Source of the DNA: Clostridiales bacterium
Lineage (GTDB): Bacteria; Bacillota; Clostridia; Oscillospirales; Ruminococcaceae
DNA: 64,000 nucleotides
NCBI GenBank assembly: GCA_003150405.1
Contig: QAMM01000006.1
Coordinates: 62,001 to 126,000 of the forward strand
Direction: 5' to 3'
Positions 45,265 to 53,905 of the stretch are shown here, piece after piece (position 1 is the first letter of the stretch; each line of letters starts with the position of its first letter). Made by a program: the position numbers and the translations under genes. The notes under the pieces are model-generated. The model did no database searches, was not told the origin of the DNA, and saw only the letters and a program-made list of their open reading frames with translations.

Positions 45265-45972
45265 ATGAACCGGAAAATAGTTGTTGGATGCGGCCTGCTT
45301 TTAGTGGCTGGGATTTTAACAGTCGGGATATGGGCAATAAGCCGTGTGCCGCCTGTATATCAACCCCCAAAACCGGCCCCGCTCCCCAGAGTGGTGGAGC
45401 ATTACGAGAACCAGCTTGACCCGGAGATTCCAAAAATAACGGTTACGGCTATCCAGGACGATGAAGCGTTCAAATTGCCCTATGACGCCGTGCTCATCGA
45501 CGGATCCGCTGAACCCGATGATCCGGAGGGGCCGAAAGACTGGTTCCTCAACCTGATGAACAACTTCTGGTCGTTGCCCGAGCTTTGCCATGATTTTTTA
45601 CCGGGAAGGAATCCAGCCAGGTTTATCATTGAATTTGAACAGCCGCCGGATGATGAAGTGACAATCACCAATTACTGGATTTATGAATACGGTACCGTCA
45701 GTGAACATTCTACCCGGGAAGAATGGGATAGACATTCCAAAACCTTTGTCCCCGGCAACTGCCTAATTTCATTTGATTTATGGGATAACAGGGATGACGT
45801 GGTTTTAACAAGCGACCCTCCGCCGCTGCTGGGGCTGCGGATGCAATGCAGGTATGGAACGGATCGGGCCGAATATTATATCCTGTTTCAAAACGCCGAT
45901 CCCAATGCTGGATTTGCAGAAGATTTCGATTTCTCCCACCTCACCCCGTTGGAGGGGCTGGAAGAGGAGTAA
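45265..45972 (+). CDS. B4: B-family membrane-anchored protein
   Basis: 235 residues, GAGGAGG before ATG 45265. N-terminal helix (GCGLLLVAGILTVGIWAI) with no typical lipobox, then RVVEHYENQLDPEIPKITV, LPYDAVLI, WFLNLMNNFWSLPEL, FEQPPDDEV, FDLWDN, PPPLLGLRMQC, EYYILFQN, FSHLTPLEGLEEE. The end extends the usual LEE by a few residues. Reading frame intact although its A gene is dead, as seen at the other islands. Confidence 0.85.
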   Translation: MNRKIVVGCGLLLVAGILTVGIWAISRVPPVYQPPKPAPLPRVVEHYENQLDPEIPKITVTAIQDDEAFKLPYDAVLIDGSAEPDDPEGPKDWFLNLMNNFWSLPELCHDFLPGRNPARFIIEFEQPPDDEVTITNYWIYEYGTVSEHSTREEWDRHSKTFVPGNCLISFDLWDNRDDVVLTSDPPPLLGLRMQCRYGTDRAEYYILFQNADPNAGFAEDFDFSHLTPLEGLEEE

Positions 45973-45999
45973 CAACTGAGGTGCATTCCTCCACATAAG

Positions 46000-46027
46000 A
46001 GTCCAGAGCCTTAACCGGTTCTGGACT
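46000..46027 (+). terminator. Terminator after B4
   Basis: AGTCCAGAGCC / GGTTCTGGACT (one wobble), six-base loop, then CTTGCCTTTT. Confidence 0.75.
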
Positions 46028-46303
46028 CTTGCCTTTTCACATTTTCCTTATCCCGGTTTCCTACATTCCTCCGGTCTCTTATCCTCCCGCAGACCTTTGA
46101 CACAAACTGATTTATATTGCCGTTTGAATTTGTTGCGATGTGGATGATTTTACAAGCTGTGCATACATTTTAAAACATCATTCAAGAAAAACAGCCGGAG
46201 AAGGGAACAGCAGCGGTTGACAGAACACTGAACAAAGGCGCTTTTTTGGAAATACTGCCCAAAATCGGAAGTTGTTTTCCTGAATTTGCATCCAAGGCGA
46301 CGA

Positions 46304-46332
46304 TTGCAATTCGGTGCAAAGTTTGTTACAAT
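46304..46332 (+). promoter_or_regulatory. Promoter of coaX-panT
   Basis: TTGCAA (46304-46309), 17 bases, TACAAT (46327-46332), 23 bases before coaX. Confidence 0.75.
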
Positions 46333-46355
46333 TTTACCCGAATGGAGGCGGCAAA

Positions 46356-47123
46356 ATGGTTGCAGTAGTTGATATTGGCAACAGCGTTATCAGCATTGGG
46401 GCTTATTCAGGTGCGAAACTTCTCTTTGTTGCCCGCATTGGCACCCGCGATGCAACGGTTGATGAGTATGCCGTTAAGCTCCGCCAGGTGTTTGATCTGC
46501 ATGGCCATTCTCCAGAGGAAATGGAGGGTGCCATTGTTTCTTCGGTGGTGCCGCCGCTTTGTCCACGCCTGTGTGAAGCGCTTCGCCTGCTGCGCGATGT
46601 GAGGGTTTACACCGTTGGCCCGGGGCTGAAAACTGGGCTGAATATTAAAATTGACAATCCTTCCCAGCTCGGGTCGGATTTGGTTTGCGTTTCGGTGGCG
46701 GCCACGGCGAAGTATCCTACGCCTGCGGTGGTCATTGATATGAGCACAGCCATCACCTTTTCTGCCATTGACAGCCGAAAAAATCAGGTGGGCTGCACCA
46801 TTATCCCCGGCATGGAGTTTTCGCTCAACGCCCTTGCAGAGGGGACAGCGCAGCTTCAGAAGATCGATTTGGGCGAACCGGTGCGTTCGGTCATTGGCCA
46901 CAACACCATTGAGAGCATGCGGGCAGGCTCGGTTTACGGGACCGCTGCAATGCTGGATGGAATGATTGCCCGTTTCCGGGAAGAGTTGGGAGAGAACCTC
47001 ACTGTGATTGCAACCGGTGCGCAGGCAAAATACATTCTGCCGATCTGTCGGGAGCAAATCATCTACGATGAAAATCTGCTGCTTGACGGCCTGCGGCTGA
47101 TTTACGAGAAAAACCAGAAATAG
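46356..47123 (+). CDS. coaX: Type III pantothenate kinase
   Basis: 255 residues from ATG 46356 with GGAGG seven bases upstream; a start 14 codons earlier overlaps the promoter. First step of coenzyme A synthesis. Acetate/sugar-kinase fold motifs: VAVVDIGNSVISIGAYSG (phosphate 1), SSVVPPLC, VIDMSTAITFSAID (phosphate 2), GCTIIPGMEFSLNAL, and ATGAQAKYI. Often adjacent to birA in Firmicutes; here it is followed by a probable pantothenate uptake gene instead. Confidence 0.95.
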   Translation: MVAVVDIGNSVISIGAYSGAKLLFVARIGTRDATVDEYAVKLRQVFDLHGHSPEEMEGAIVSSVVPPLCPRLCEALRLLRDVRVYTVGPGLKTGLNIKIDNPSQLGSDLVCVSVAATAKYPTPAVVIDMSTAITFSAIDSRKNQVGCTIIPGMEFSLNALAEGTAQLQKIDLGEPVRSVIGHNTIESMRAGSVYGTAAMLDGMIARFREELGENLTVIATGAQAKYILPICREQIIYDENLLLDGLRLIYEKNQK

Positions 47124-47228
47124 AAAATTGAATCCTGTGGTATTTTCGCCGGCTGTTCCGGCGTGAATATAAATTTCAGAGTGCGTTGCATCTGCCGCAG
47201 GCAGAGCAGCAGCAAGGAGGAATTCTTT

Positions 47229-47843
47229 ATGCCACAAACAACACACGCAAAAACCCTGAAGCTGGCACAGCTTGCCATGCTGATTGCCATTGAGGCAATC
47301 ATGACCTTTCTGCCGATCGGATTTATCATGATCCCGCCGGTGTCTATCACGCTGCTCCACATTCCGGTAATTATTGGAGCAATCCTGATGGGACCACTCT
47401 ATGGGGGGATTCTTGGCGGGTCATTCGGACTGTTTAGCCTCACCAAAGCGTCTTTTGCGGCGACCTCTCCAGTTGATATGATGTTCTCGCCGTTTTTGAG
47501 CGGCGCGCCCATCCAGTCGATTGTGATGTGCATCATCCCGCGGATTTTACTGGGGGTCATTGCCGCTTACCTGTTTATCCTGTTCCGCAAACTGACCAAA
47601 AATGAGGTTGTATCCATTTTAATTGCTGCATTGGTGGCAACGGCTTGTCACACCGTGATGGTGCTCGGCTGCCTGTGGCTGCTCTTTAACAGCATTGCGC
47701 TGGAATCCGGCGTGACCCTTGCAGCGGTGTTTGGAACGGTCATCACCTTAAACGGTATTTTGGAAATGCTTGCCGCCGGCGTGCTGGCAACGGCGGTCTG
47801 CAAACCGCTGTGGGCGTTTCAGAAGAAGCGCAGGCTTGCGTAA
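47229..47843 (+). CDS. ECF transporter S component, probably pantothenate (PanT-like)
   Basis: 204 residues from ATG 47229 with AAGGAGG eight bases upstream. Six hydrophobic helices with AQLAMLIAIEAIMTFLPIG, LLHIPVIIGAILMGPLYGGILGG and a SPFLSGAPIQSIVMCIIPR segment, the style of ECF substrate-binding subunits. The gene directly follows coaX by 105 bases with no terminator between, which points to pantothenate. The EcfA/EcfT module is elsewhere. Substrate is inferred from context. Confidence 0.85.
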   Translation: MPQTTHAKTLKLAQLAMLIAIEAIMTFLPIGFIMIPPVSITLLHIPVIIGAILMGPLYGGILGGSFGLFSLTKASFAATSPVDMMFSPFLSGAPIQSIVMCIIPRILLGVIAAYLFILFRKLTKNEVVSILIAALVATACHTVMVLGCLWLLFNSIALESGVTLAAVFGTVITLNGILEMLAAGVLATAVCKPLWAFQKKRRLA

Positions 47844-47862
47844 TATGATTTGATTTTATTTG

Positions 47863-47890
47863 AAAAGGTGGAGCTTCGCTCCACCTTTTT
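47863..47890 (+). terminator. Terminator after the PanT-like gene
   Basis: AAAAGGTGGAGC / GCTCCACCTTTT, three-base loop. Confidence 0.9.
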
Positions 47891-47967
47891 CTTTTATATG
47901 GTCGGTATTCACAAAATCACGTAATCATATTTGTTAGTAATATTATACAATAATTATTTTAATATTG

Positions 47968-47996
47968 TTGATGTTATTATATATCTGTGATATAAT
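47968..47996 (+). promoter_or_regulatory. Promoter of locus A4
   Basis: TTGATG (47968-47973), 17 bases, TATAAT (47991-47996). Confidence 0.8.
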
Positions 47997-48013
47997 TTAA
48001 TTAACAAATATTT

Positions 48014-48130
48014 GAAAGAAGGAGATGCCAATGCAGGAGTAACCCTCACCTCAATACCCTTTCACCAGCACATTGATTTTATGTGAAAACAAAGGAAAGG
48101 TAAAGGTTTCGTAGAATCACATCAGCACTC
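48014..48130 (+). promoter_or_regulatory. A4 leader with minimal upstream frame
   Basis: Closely related to the A3 leader (44060-44165): AAGGAG then ATG-CCA-ATG-CAG-GAG-TAA, shared CTCAATACCCTTTC and TTTCGTAGAATCACATCAG words. Confidence 0.55.
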
Positions 48131-49071
48131 TTGTCACCGGCCGAACAATATGCGGCGTACATTGATTCGCTGGACTGGCCGAGCTATGACAACCACATTG
48201 ATATGACTGAGGCAGCGCAAATCCCCGAATATATCTTAAACCAAATGAGTACCGAAGATTTGATCGAGGCAATGCTTATTTATCCGTTAAATATGGACTT
48301 AATGGCTTGGGATACCTACGAGCAGGGGTTCGAGGCGGTAAGCAGTTATTTTAATGGGCTTCAGGAGTTATTAACCCGTGAGGACAGAACCCAAAACTCC
48401 TTGCCAAAATGGAGTCCATGCTGACTGTTACCAATGCACATTCGTTTGATGTAGACCAGTTTATGGATCCGTTAATTTGCGATGTTTTGTTGGCTCAGCC
48501 GGAATTTCTGAATCAGCTTTCTGAACAGGAGACCGAAGAGGCAATAGCAGTCGTTGATGAAATTGCAGAACAGCGTAATCCGGAAACTTATGGCGGTTCG
48601 TTCTACCAGTTTTATCAGGCAGCGAATGAGGGGATGGAGCCATACTATAACTGGCCCAATGTATATACACCAGGAGGAAAAAAGGTAGAAGCTAAAGAGT
48701 GGGAGCCAGGCGACCAGGAATTAACCGAAGCTGAAAAGATTGCTTATCAAGGAAAGTATTTAGCGCAATATCCCAATGCTAAATTTTTAGCTCCAGCCAC
48801 TTGGAAATACAATTGCCATTCCTTTGCATGGTACAGTACTTCGTCAGCCAACCGTTATTGGATTACCCAAATTCAAAAATCTTATTTATTGGAAAGCACA
48901 AAAATGAGTACTTTAACGACAGATACACGTGTAACTTATTTAAATAACAATGGAATATACGATCATTCGGCAATTCGCCTATCGGGGGATGCCAGCGGCT
49001 TGGTTTCTTCAAAATGGGCACAAGGGCCAGCATATCAGCATGCAGTTCAATACTGCCCTTTTTATAACTAA
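48131..49071 (+). pseudogene. A4: A-family gene lacking its signal peptide and carrying a -1 frameshift
   Basis: Relative to A3 about 60 bases between TGTCA and CCGGCCGA are gone, removing the signal peptide; the only usable start left in frame is a TTG at 48131 with no ribosome site. The N-domain frame (LDWPSYDNHIDM, QIPEYILNQMSTEDL) stops at 48424 because an A-run at 48393-48396 is one base short; adding one A restores KLLAKMESM and continues in the 48409-49071 frame through LLAQPEFLNQLS, KYNCHSFAW, YDHSAIRLS, SKWAQGP to the end. The Cys-His domain itself is undamaged. Followed by B5. Confidence 0.88.
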
Positions 49072-49094
49072 CGTATTGGCGTTTTTAATTCGTC

Positions 49095-49122
49095 TACCCT
49101 GCGGCAACTATGCCGCAGGGTA
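49095..49122 (+). terminator. Hairpin between A4 and B5
   Basis: TACCCTGCGGCA / TGCCGCAGGGTA, 12-bp stem, loop of four, but followed by ATTGTTTC rather than a T-run. May attenuate read-through into the B genes. Confidence 0.6.
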
Positions 49123-49140
49123 ATTGTTTCAGGAGGGTTT

Positions 49141-49902
49141 ATGAAAATAAAACGGATTTTTCTATTTGCATGTCTCTTTGTAATTCTCGGTTCGCTTACC
49201 TTTTTCTTAGTTGTGGTACACTTCAGACGCGAAGCCGCCATGCACGAATCCGTTTGGTCGGAAGTGGAGCAGAGAATGGAATGGGGAACGGTACCCTTGC
49301 CCCACCTGGTAAAACATTACGAAGAACAGCTTGATCCGGAAATTCCGAAAATTAAGGTCACAGCTCGTCAGTTTGGCGACGGCTGTGCAGTGGATTACAT
49401 ACTGCCGTATGATGGGACTATTCGCCGGAGTACTGAGGAAACTGAAACAGACCAAAAGAAAACGTGGTTTGTGAATTTAATGAATAATTTCCAGTCGCTT
49501 CCAGTCTTATATGACGGATATGGCTATCATGACACAGAAGATTGGGAGGAGGTGCCTGCTCATTTCAAGATTCAATTTGAACAGCCACCAACAGGAGAAA
49601 TTGTTGTCAAGGATTACGGCATATTTAATAAATACGGAACTGCCACCGAAGCGGGGAAAAAGGGATATAAAAGTGTAGGCTATATACATACCTTTGAAGC
49701 AGCACAGAAACTGGAATTTGATTTATGGTTGTATGACGGAATTCATGGCCTGTCTGCCATGCCTGAACTGCGGGGCTTGGTGGTAGAATATGAAATTGGC
49801 GGAAAACAGGTGGAGTATTACATTTTGTTTCAAGTCATTTATGATGGAGGAGGTCTTTTTTATGGAGAAGACCTTTCCCACCTCACTCCGTTGGAAGAAT
49901 AA
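49141..49902 (+). CDS. B5: B-family membrane-anchored protein
   Basis: 253 residues, AGGAGG before ATG 49141. N-terminal helix (IFLFACLFVILGSLTFFLVVV), no clear lipobox, then LVKHYEEQLDPEIPKIKV, LPYDGTI, WFVNLMNNFQSLPVL, FEQPPTGEI, FDLWLYDG, PELRGLVVEY, EYYILFQV, LSHLTPLEE. Follows A4 after 69 bases and precedes B6 by 26, so A4-B5-B6 was built as one unit. Confidence 0.85.
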   Translation: MKIKRIFLFACLFVILGSLTFFLVVVHFRREAAMHESVWSEVEQRMEWGTVPLPHLVKHYEEQLDPEIPKIKVTARQFGDGCAVDYILPYDGTIRRSTEETETDQKKTWFVNLMNNFQSLPVLYDGYGYHDTEDWEEVPAHFKIQFEQPPTGEIVVKDYGIFNKYGTATEAGKKGYKSVGYIHTFEAAQKLEFDLWLYDGIHGLSAMPELRGLVVEYEIGGKQVEYYILFQVIYDGGGLFYGEDLSHLTPLEE

Positions 49903-49928
49903 CAAAAATCCGCTTTTGAAAGGAAACT

Positions 49929-50735
49929 ATGAAACGCAAAAATCAGCTGGCCATTATAGCCCTTGTATGCAGTATGTTTGTTGTCGGAATTTGGTCTGTT
50001 TCCTCCTATTACAGTCGATCATCGGTCACCGACTATTCGAGAACGGAAACCTCTTTTTCCAGCCTATCCCAATCATCTGCCTCGGTATCTACTGTTGATG
50101 TTTCGCGGCTAATTGAATACTACGAGGGTAAACTTGACCCGACTATTCCCAAGATAACTGCAACAGCAGAGTTTAACGGTGAGAATTACGAATTACCCTA
50201 TGACGCTGTCTTTATAGAGGGAGAGTTAGCCGAATCCGCACAAAATCGTGAGCGCTTTATGAACCTAATGAATAACTATTGGTTGCTCCCTGCACTTAGC
50301 GATGGACGGATAGACCGTACACTCGGCGAAACAACCCGTTTTACCCTTCACTTTGAACAGCCACCGGACGACGAGGTTATAATCATTGACCGCATTATGA
50401 TGCTTCCGATGACCGATTTACAAACCGGCATACCGGAATACAGCTTTGGCCTGGCTGTCCCGCTTTCAGTTACCTCAAGCAGTGACCCGACGGGTATGAC
50501 TTATGTAGGCAATCATACTTATGCCTTTACACCGGAAAATGATATACTATCATTCGATTTATGGAGTTACTATGCGCTTGGGTACATGAGTACCTACCCG
50601 CATGCACGGGGTATGCAGATAAGAGTCCGATACGGTGAAAAGCAGGTGGAATACGCATTATTGTTTCGCACGACCTATAATAGTTTTTTGCCTGCTCCAA
50701 AGTATACGGCACATCTGTCGCCACTAGAAGAATAA
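49929..50735 (+). CDS. B6: B-family membrane-anchored protein
   Basis: 268 residues, GAAAGGAA before ATG 49929. N-terminal helix (LAIIALVCSMFVVGIWSV), Ser/Thr-rich linker to residue 55, then LIEYYEGKLDPTIPKITA, LPYDAVFI, RFMNLMNNYWLLPAL, FEQPPDDEV, FDLWSYYALGYMS, ARGMQIRV, EYALLFRT and HLSPLEE. More diverged than B1-B5 but clearly the same family. Contains no Cys in the domain core. Confidence 0.83.
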   Translation: MKRKNQLAIIALVCSMFVVGIWSVSSYYSRSSVTDYSRTETSFSSLSQSSASVSTVDVSRLIEYYEGKLDPTIPKITATAEFNGENYELPYDAVFIEGELAESAQNRERFMNLMNNYWLLPALSDGRIDRTLGETTRFTLHFEQPPDDEVIIIDRIMMLPMTDLQTGIPEYSFGLAVPLSVTSSSDPTGMTYVGNHTYAFTPENDILSFDLWSYYALGYMSTYPHARGMQIRVRYGEKQVEYALLFRTTYNSFLPAPKYTAHLSPLEE

Positions 50736-50840
50736 AAGAATCCGTGGAGCTTATAGAATGCCCTATGGATTGTCCATATACTGGGCAATATACAGGTGCA
50801 TTAAAATATTATACACGATAGTCTGTGAAAGGAGGTTAAA

Positions 50841-51458
50841 ATGAAGCAGTCTGTATTTTTCACCCTAGGTTTTTCTTTGCTATTGTTTTTAACTTCCTGT
50901 CTATGTAAAGATTCGGCCACAAATACGATCTACTCGGCCTCAGATCCCTCTATACCGATTGTTACAATAAAGGCAAACGACGAAGAAATTCCCTATACGG
51001 CTATTATGCGTATAAGTGATATAGAGCTTAAGGAAGATAAAAATGGAACATGGTTTGTGAAAATGCGGGAGCAGAATCGGAAACCAATTAACATTTCCAA
51101 TGGGAGCGAGGTTACAGTTTGCTTCCCAAGGGATTCTTCCGTTACCGAAATTACACTAATCGATCATGAATTGGTTGCAAACGGTGAAAATAAAGGGCTT
51201 TCGCCCTATGGCTTAATGAACGCTGCGGACGAAGAACTTGCCGAACGGATACAGGCCAATACCAGGTATTATGAGGTCGATTCGAACAACGAGATTCGTT
51301 TTGCATTGCCCCATCATAATTATTTTATTGCAGAACAATATCTGCCAAGTGTTGAGAGGCTGCGCGGAATCCAGATGAAATGCAGCATTAACGGCCAGCG
51401 ATATGATTACTATTTTCTATTCACTTCGTATGATACAACGGGTCCAGAACTGCAATAA
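50841..51458 (+). CDS. B7: divergent B-like lipoprotein
   Basis: 205 residues, AAAGGAGG before ATG 50841. Lipobox LTSC followed by LCKDSATN. The YYE...LDPEIPKITV opening is reduced to SDPSIPIVTI, LPYDA to IPYTAIM, WFxNLMN to WFVKMRE; the end keeps RLRGIQMKCSINGQRYDYYFLF but lacks the HLTPLEE tail. Probably a remote B paralogue whose partner has been lost or changed. Followed by a strong terminator. Confidence 0.75.
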   Translation: MKQSVFFTLGFSLLLFLTSCLCKDSATNTIYSASDPSIPIVTIKANDEEIPYTAIMRISDIELKEDKNGTWFVKMREQNRKPINISNGSEVTVCFPRDSSVTEITLIDHELVANGENKGLSPYGLMNAADEELAERIQANTRYYEVDSNNEIRFALPHHNYFIAEQYLPSVERLRGIQMKCSINGQRYDYYFLFTSYDTTGPELQ

Positions 51459-51500
51459 TGGTTAAAGTTGGTATTTCACTTACAGCCCCGTAATATCCTC

Positions 51501-51544
51501 AAAAATAAAATCCGTGGAGTAAATGCTCCACGGATTTTATTTTT
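51501..51544. terminator. Bidirectional terminator between B7 and pncB
   Basis: 19-base arms (51501-51519 and 51526-51544) with core ATCCGTGGAG/CTCCACGGAT and long A/T tails. Confidence 0.93.
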
Positions 51545-51659
51545 GCGTTTCTACGATTTCTTTTATCATCAAGCGGCTGCCAGTTTTAATTCCGGATACA
51601 GCATCTCTGTTTGAAACAAATGAAGCAGGCAAAGGCCTGGGAAGAGAATATACTGACTT

Positions 51660-53099
51660 CTACCGCTTTTGCGAGAGCAGCGTCTGCTTGATGTCCCAGA
51701 GCTTCTGGGAGAGATCAACATAATAGTTGTGCGGGTTTTCAAACCGTTTGACCTCATCCCATTGTAGGTCAATCTGGGTGCGGCAGTAGTCGCGGATTTG
51801 TTCGACCGGCGGGGACTGGTAAACACATTCTCCATTTTTAAAGATGGGTATAAGCAGTTCTCTGGCGGTGAAGTTGGTTAGAGTTTTGCGTTTCCAAGTA
51901 TAATCTGGGTCAAAAATTTCGAGCGGTTTGCTCTCGTCAATGATTTCGTCGTGGACGCAGATAAGGTCGGCAATCGCCTTGCCGGAGTCGTTCTCAAAGA
52001 TACGGTACACCTTTTTAAAGTGCGGATTGGTGATTTTGGCCGCGTTTTCGCTGATTTTGATTTTAGGAATAATGGTTCCGCTTTCATCCTCTACCGCGCA
52101 GAGCTTATAAACGCCGCCGAATACCGGATCGCTTTTGGAAGTGATCAACCGCTCGCCGACTCCAAAGGCGTCAACCTTTGCGCCTTGAAGCAGAATATCC
52201 TGAATGATTGCCTCGTCCAGCGAATTGGAAGCAATAATTTTACAATCAGTCAGCCCTGCGTCGTCCAGCATTTTACGCGCTTTTTTGGAGAGGTAGGTGA
52301 TGTCGCCTGAATCTAAACGAATGGCGCAGTCGGTAATACCACGCGGCAGCAACATCTCCTTGAAGGCACGGATGGCGTTGGGTACCCCACTTTTCAAGAC
52401 ATTGTAGGTGTCTACCAGCAGGGTGGCGTTTTGCGGATAAAGCTCGCAGTAGGTTTTAAAAGCCGTGTATTCGTCGTCAAACATCTGTACCCAGGAATGC
52501 GCCATCGTTCCGGTGGCGGGGACGCCGTAGCATTTATCGGTCAAAGTACAGGCGGTTCCGGCACAGCCGGCAATGTAGGCAGCGCGCGCGCCGAGGACGG
52601 CGCCGTCTGCCCCCTGTGCCCGGCGGGAGCCGAACTCACTGATGGCGCGCCCGTCTGCCGCACGGACAATGCGGTTCGCTTTGGTGGCAATGAGGGACTG
52701 GTGGTTTAATATAAGCAGCAGGTAGGTTTCAACAAGCTGTGCTTCAATAGCGGGCGCGCGGACGGTTAAAAGCGGTTCGTGCGGAAAGACCGGGGTGCCC
52801 TCTGGGACGGCATAAATGTCACCAGTGAAATGGAAATCACGGAGATAGTCGAGAAATCCCTCTGAAAAGATGCCCTTTTCCCGCAAAAATTTTAGGTCGC
52901 TTTCTGAAAAGGAAAGCCGTTTGATGTAATCAATGGCCTGTTCCAGCCCTGCGGCAATGGCGAAACCGCCGCCGTCAGGAATCCGGCGGAAAAAGATATC
53001 AAAGTAGCAGATTTGATCCTTTTTTCCTGTTTCAAAATAGCCGTTTCCCATTGTGAGCTCATAAAAATCGCACAACAGGGTATAGTTGTTTTTATTCAT
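51660..53099 (-). CDS. pncB: Nicotinate phosphoribosyltransferase
   Basis: 479 residues. Converts nicotinate plus PRPP to nicotinate mononucleotide. Motifs: YTLLCDFYELTMGNGYF at the N-terminus, EFGSRRAQG, PATGTMAHSWVQMF with the regulatory His, DTYNVLKSG, IRLDSGDI, and GVGERLITSKSDPVFGGVYKL at the phosphate site. Length fits the Gram-positive PncB type. Third gene of a minus-strand salvage set nadE, pncA, pncB. Confidence 0.96.
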   Translation of the reverse strand: MNKNNYTLLCDFYELTMGNGYFETGKKDQICYFDIFFRRIPDGGGFAIAAGLEQAIDYIKRLSFSESDLKFLREKGIFSEGFLDYLRDFHFTGDIYAVPEGTPVFPHEPLLTVRAPAIEAQLVETYLLLILNHQSLIATKANRIVRAADGRAISEFGSRRAQGADGAVLGARAAYIAGCAGTACTLTDKCYGVPATGTMAHSWVQMFDDEYTAFKTYCELYPQNATLLVDTYNVLKSGVPNAIRAFKEMLLPRGITDCAIRLDSGDITYLSKKARKMLDDAGLTDCKIIASNSLDEAIIQDILLQGAKVDAFGVGERLITSKSDPVFGGVYKLCAVEDESGTIIPKIKISENAAKITNPHFKKVYRIFENDSGKAIADLICVHDEIIDESKPLEIFDPDYTWKRKTLTNFTARELLIPIFKNGECVYQSPPVEQIRDYCRTQIDLQWDEVKRFENPHNYYVDLSQKLWDIKQTLLSQKR

Positions 53100-53164
53100 G
53101 GCTGCTCCCTTCCATTAGGTCGTTTTTTATGGGAAAACCGTCTGGACGGCGGAACTCTAAAGCG

Positions 53165-53698
53165 TTACGCCGGACGGTGCGTCACTTCAATGTGCAGGCC
53201 GCCCATCACATCCAGTGCTTTTTGGTGAAGCTCCTGATCCGCGCCTGAGGTGCAGGAAGCATCGACGATAATATGCGCATTGGGTAGAGCCGCTTTGGCG
53301 ATAACAGCGTTGGACAGCACACAGATATTCGAGACAAGACCGACCAGCTCCACTGTGTCATAATCCTTGCCGCTCAGGTATTCGCCGAGCTTAAGGGAAG
53401 GAAAAGTCGGCTTTTCAAAGCAAGCGTCCTCCGGCCGCCGGAGCGCAGCGATGGTACCGGTAAGCTCCCAACCGGCGCTGCCCTTAATACAGTGCTCCAC
53501 CGGGAGATGCTTCCCTTCTTCGGTCGAGTAGTAATTCACTCCATGCGTATCCATTGTAAAAAGAATGTCGTTTTCCGCTGCACGATAGGCGCGTATCTTT
53601 TCGGCAATATTTGACTCAATTGCCTTCCCGCCGTCGAACCCGAGACTGCCGGAGACAAAGTCGTTCTGATAATCAACAACAATGAGCAGCTTTTTCAT
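53165..53698 (-). CDS. pncA: Isochorismatase-family nicotinamidase
   Basis: 177 residues, GGAGG before ATG 53698. Hydrolyses nicotinamide to nicotinate. Catalytic triad visible as Asp9 (VVDYQND), Lys96 (EKPTF) and Cys126 (SNICVLSNA); metal ligands are probably Asp50, His52 and His69 (DTHG, HLPVEHC). Lies 65 bases before pncB on the same strand, consistent with consecutive pathway steps. Confidence 0.93.
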   Translation of the reverse strand: MKKLLIVVDYQNDFVSGSLGFDGGKAIESNIAEKIRAYRAAENDILFTMDTHGVNYYSTEEGKHLPVEHCIKGSAGWELTGTIAALRRPEDACFEKPTFPSLKLGEYLSGKDYDTVELVGLVSNICVLSNAVIAKAALPNAHIIVDASCTSGADQELHQKALDVMGGLHIEVTHRPA

Positions 53699-53905
53699 GG
53701 GAGACCTCCTGAAACGGCATGATGGCAGTCAAAAAGGAAGTAGCAATACCACTGGATGAACAGCAAAAGCGGGATATACTCAGGTGGCCTTATGGATGCT
53801 GTTGGCGCGGCAAACCGTTTGAAGAACCGCGTGGTTACCGCTATGTCTCGTCCCCTGTTAGTATGTTCTTTTTTGCTGCTTTAACATGCCTGTATGAAGT
53901 TGGTT

